The notes under the pieces are model-generated. The model ran no database searches and had not been told where the DNA came from. It worked only from the letters and a program-made list of their open reading frames with translations. From contig NZ_SZZU01000001.1 of assembly GCF_009829985.1 (NCBI RefSeq), positions 372,001 through 436,000 on the forward strand: a DNA stretch of 64,000 bases. The letters are read 5' to 3'. This document shows positions 62,309-64,000 of the stretch, in pieces. This DNA comes from Pantoea sp. Aalb (GTDB taxonomy: Bacteria; Pseudomonadota; Gammaproteobacteria; Enterobacterales; Enterobacteriaceae). Both the position numbers and the translations under genes were made by a program. The stretch's first letter is position 1; each line of letters opens with the position of its first letter.

Positions 62309-64000
62309 ATGAAAAGAATGTTAATTAATGCAACTCAACAGGAAGAGTTGCGTGTTGCCCTAGTTGATGGACAACGCTTATACGATCTGGATATCGAAAG
62401 GCCTGGGTACGAGCAAAAAAAAGCAAATATTTACAAAGGTAAAATTACGCGAGTTGAACCAAGTCTTGAAGCAGCATTTGTTGATTATGGCACTGAACGT
62501 CACGGTTTTCTTCCTTTAAAGGAAATTGCTCACGAATATTTTCCTATAAACCATCATTTGCAGGGTCGTCCAAATATTAAAGATATATTACATGAAGGTC
62601 AGGAAGTTATTGTACAAATTGATAAAGAAGAGCGTGGAAATAAAGGGGCAGCATTAACTACATTTATTTCTCTCGCTGGGAGTTATTTAGTACTTATGCC
62701 AAATAATCCTCGTGCTGGAGGTATTTCACGTCGTATTGAAGGAGAAGATCGTACTGAACTAAAAGAAGCTCTTGCTACATTAGAAATTCCAGATGGTATG
62801 GGATTAATTATACGTACCGCTGGTGTAGGTAAATCAACTGAATCATTACAATGGGATTTAGGATTTCGTTTAAAACATTGGGAAGCAATTAAAAAAGCAG
62901 CAGAAAGTCGTCCAGCACCTTTTTTAATTCATCAAGAAAGTAATGTTATTGTTCGTGCATTTCGTGATTATTTACGTCAAGATATTGGTGAAATTCTTAT
63001 AGATAATCCTAAGGTAGTTGATTTAGCTCGTCAACATATCACAGCACTTGGACGTCCAGACTTTAGTAGTAAAATTAAACTTTATATCGGTGAAATTCCG
63101 CTGTTTAGTCATTATCAGATTGAATCACAAATTGAATCGGCTTTCCAACGTGAAGTACGTTTACCATCGGGCGGATCCATCGTTATTGATAATACAGAGG
63201 CACTTACTGCTATTGATATTAACTCTGCCCGAGCTACGAGAGGAGGAGATATTGAAGAAACAGCATTCAATACTAATCTTGAAGCAGCTGATGAAATTGC
63301 ACGACAACTACGTTTACGAGATTTAGGAGGACTTATTGTAATTGATTTTATCGATATGGTACCGATACGACATCAACGTACAGTAGAAAATCGATTACGT
63401 GAAGCAGTACGTCAAGATCGGGCAAGAATTCAAATTAGTCATATTTCACGGTTTGGTTTGCTTGAAATGTCACGTCAACGATTAAGTCCATCATTAGGTG
63501 AATCTAGTCATTATGTATGTCCTAGATGTAGCGGTACTGGTAATATTCGTGATAATGCATCACTTTCACTTTCTATCTTACGTTTAATTGAAGAAGAAGC
63601 ACTTAAAGATAATACTAAAGAAGTACATGCTATTGTACCAGTACAGGTCGCATCTTATTTATTAAACGAAAAACGTGATGCAGTTAGCGCCATTGAAAAA
63701 AGACAAGGTGGAGTACTTGCCATTATCGTTCCAACTAATCAAATGGAAACTCCACATTATTCTGTATTACGTGTCAGAAAAGGTGAAGAAAGACAAGCTT
63801 TTAGCTATCAACTTCCAACTTTACATGCAGCTGAAATGGTATTACCTACAGCACAACAAAATTCTGAAAATCGCAATCCAGAACAACCAGTTTTAGCTGC
63901 TTTTGTAATATCAGATTCATCTTCTACTAAAATAAAGTCTTCTAAAAATAAATCAACTACAAAATTAGGAATTATATTTAAAACAATAATATATTCTTAT
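62309..64000 (+). CDS. rne: Ribonuclease E, 5' part (runs off the window)
   Basis: Endoribonuclease that starts mRNA decay and processes rRNA and tRNA. 564 codons are visible and the frame is still open at the edge. The catalytic half is intact: [20 protein letters not shown] at the start, S1 domain (about residues 36-125), 5' sensor region, DNase I-like domain with metal ligands Asp303 (TAIDINSAR) and Asp346 (VIDFIDM), and the zinc-link CPRCSGTG at about 404-411. The last visible residues ([13 protein letters not shown]) fall where E. coli has the amphipathic membrane-anchoring helix. Whether the scaffold half for PNPase, RhlB and enolase survives cannot be seen. Confidence 0.97.
   Translation, partial: MKRMLINATQQEELRVALVDGQRLYDLDIERPGYEQKKANIYKGKITRVEPSLEAAFVDYGTERHGFLPLKEIAHEYFPINHHLQGRPNIKDILHEGQEVIVQIDKEERGNKGAALTTFISLAGSYLVLMPNNPRAGGISRRIEGEDRTELKEALATLEIPDGMGLIIRTAGVGKSTESLQWDLGFRLKHWEAIKKAAESRPAPFLIHQESNVIVRAFRDYLRQDIGEILIDNPKVVDLARQHITALGRPDFSSKIKLYIGEIPLFSHYQIESQIESAFQREVRLPSGGSIVIDNTEALTAIDINSARATRGGDIEETAFNTNLEAADEIARQLRLRDLGGLIVIDFIDMVPIRHQRTVENRLREAVRQDRARIQISHISRFGLLEMSRQRLSPSLGESSHYVCPRCSGTGNIRDNASLSLSILRLIEEEALKDNTKEVHAIVPVQVASYLLNEKRDAVSAIEKRQGGVLAIIVPTNQMETPHYSVLRVRKGEERQAFSYQLPTLHAAEMVLPTAQQNSENRNPEQPVLAAFVISDSSSTKIKSSKNKSTTKLGIIFKTIIYSY

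Noticed and set aside
63048..63326. Plus-strand frames inside rne (also 63675-63896)
   Set aside because: Both overlap the intact rne frame that continues to the window edge; they are frame shadows.

Overview
This window is a contiguous, strongly AT-rich piece (by eye about a quarter G+C) of the reduced genome of an Enterobacterales bacterium. Nearly every protein can be read against an Escherichia coli counterpart of almost the same length, and gene order is E. coli order with many genes removed and AT-rich spacers left behind. The pattern (no prophage, no insertion sequence, no CRISPR, one tRNA gene without encoded CCA, long decayed spacers, intact core genes) is that of an obligate host-associated symbiont of an insect, in the style of Ishikawaella, Baumannia, Blochmannia or Wigglesworthia. 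I cannot name the species from sequence alone. All comparisons with E. coli are from memory, not from an alignment run.

Layout. 1-8.1 kb: tyrS, pdxH, slyB, grxD, mepH, ribE, mdtK, tRNA-Val(GAC), lpp. 8.3-13.9 kb: a complete sufABCDSE iron-sulfur operon on the minus strand. 14.3-18.7 kb: ydiJ and ydiK, divergent. 19-26.2 kb: the translation cluster thrS-infC-rpmI-rplT-pheS-pheT-ihfA (minus), including the unusual AUU start of infC and a terminator in the pheS leader. 26.7-27.6 kb: nadE. There is then a junction: everything so far follows the 37-39 min part of the E. coli map, and everything after it follows the 23-27 min part. 27.7-34 kb: ycdX, treA (periplasmic trehalase), ymgE, emtA and icd, separated by long spacers with several large perfect inverted repeats. 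34.8-42.2 kb: mnmA-hflD-purB and the spermidine/putrescine transporter potABCD. 42.3-45.7 kb: a tiny arginine-rich ORF and lolE/lolD/lolC. 46.2-53.8 kb: mfd, lpoB, hinT, ycfH, holB, tmk. 54-60.4 kb: the fatty-acid cluster pabC, fabF, acpP, fabG, fabD, fabH and rpmF, without plsX. 60.8-64 kb: rluC and, divergently, the 5' part of rne, which runs off the window.

How the genes work together. The set keeps translation (TyrS, PheST, ThrS, IF3, L20, L35, L32, MnmA, RluC), replication (HolB, Tmk), fatty-acid initiation and elongation, Fe-S assembly by Suf only, and cofactor steps (PdxH for B6, RibE for B2, NadE for NAD, PabC for folate). It also keeps a surprisingly full outer-membrane lipoprotein system: LolCDE plus four lipoproteins (Lpp, SlyB, EmtA, LpoB) and the wall enzyme MepH, so the cell probably still has a Gram-negative envelope. 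Trehalase suggests use of the main insect blood sugar.

Most interesting item: at 42336-42452 (minus), exactly where cobB sits in E. coli after lolCDE-nagK, there is an intact 38-codon ORF with a strong ribosome binding site. It matches only the arginine-rich N-terminal extension of the long CobB isoform; the sirtuin domain itself is gone. This looks like a retained free-standing leader peptide rather than random decay. Other points are the cluster of 20-25 bp perfect inverted repeats around emtA, three short tandem repeat arrays in spacers, and retained translational control signals in the infC, thrS and rne leaders.
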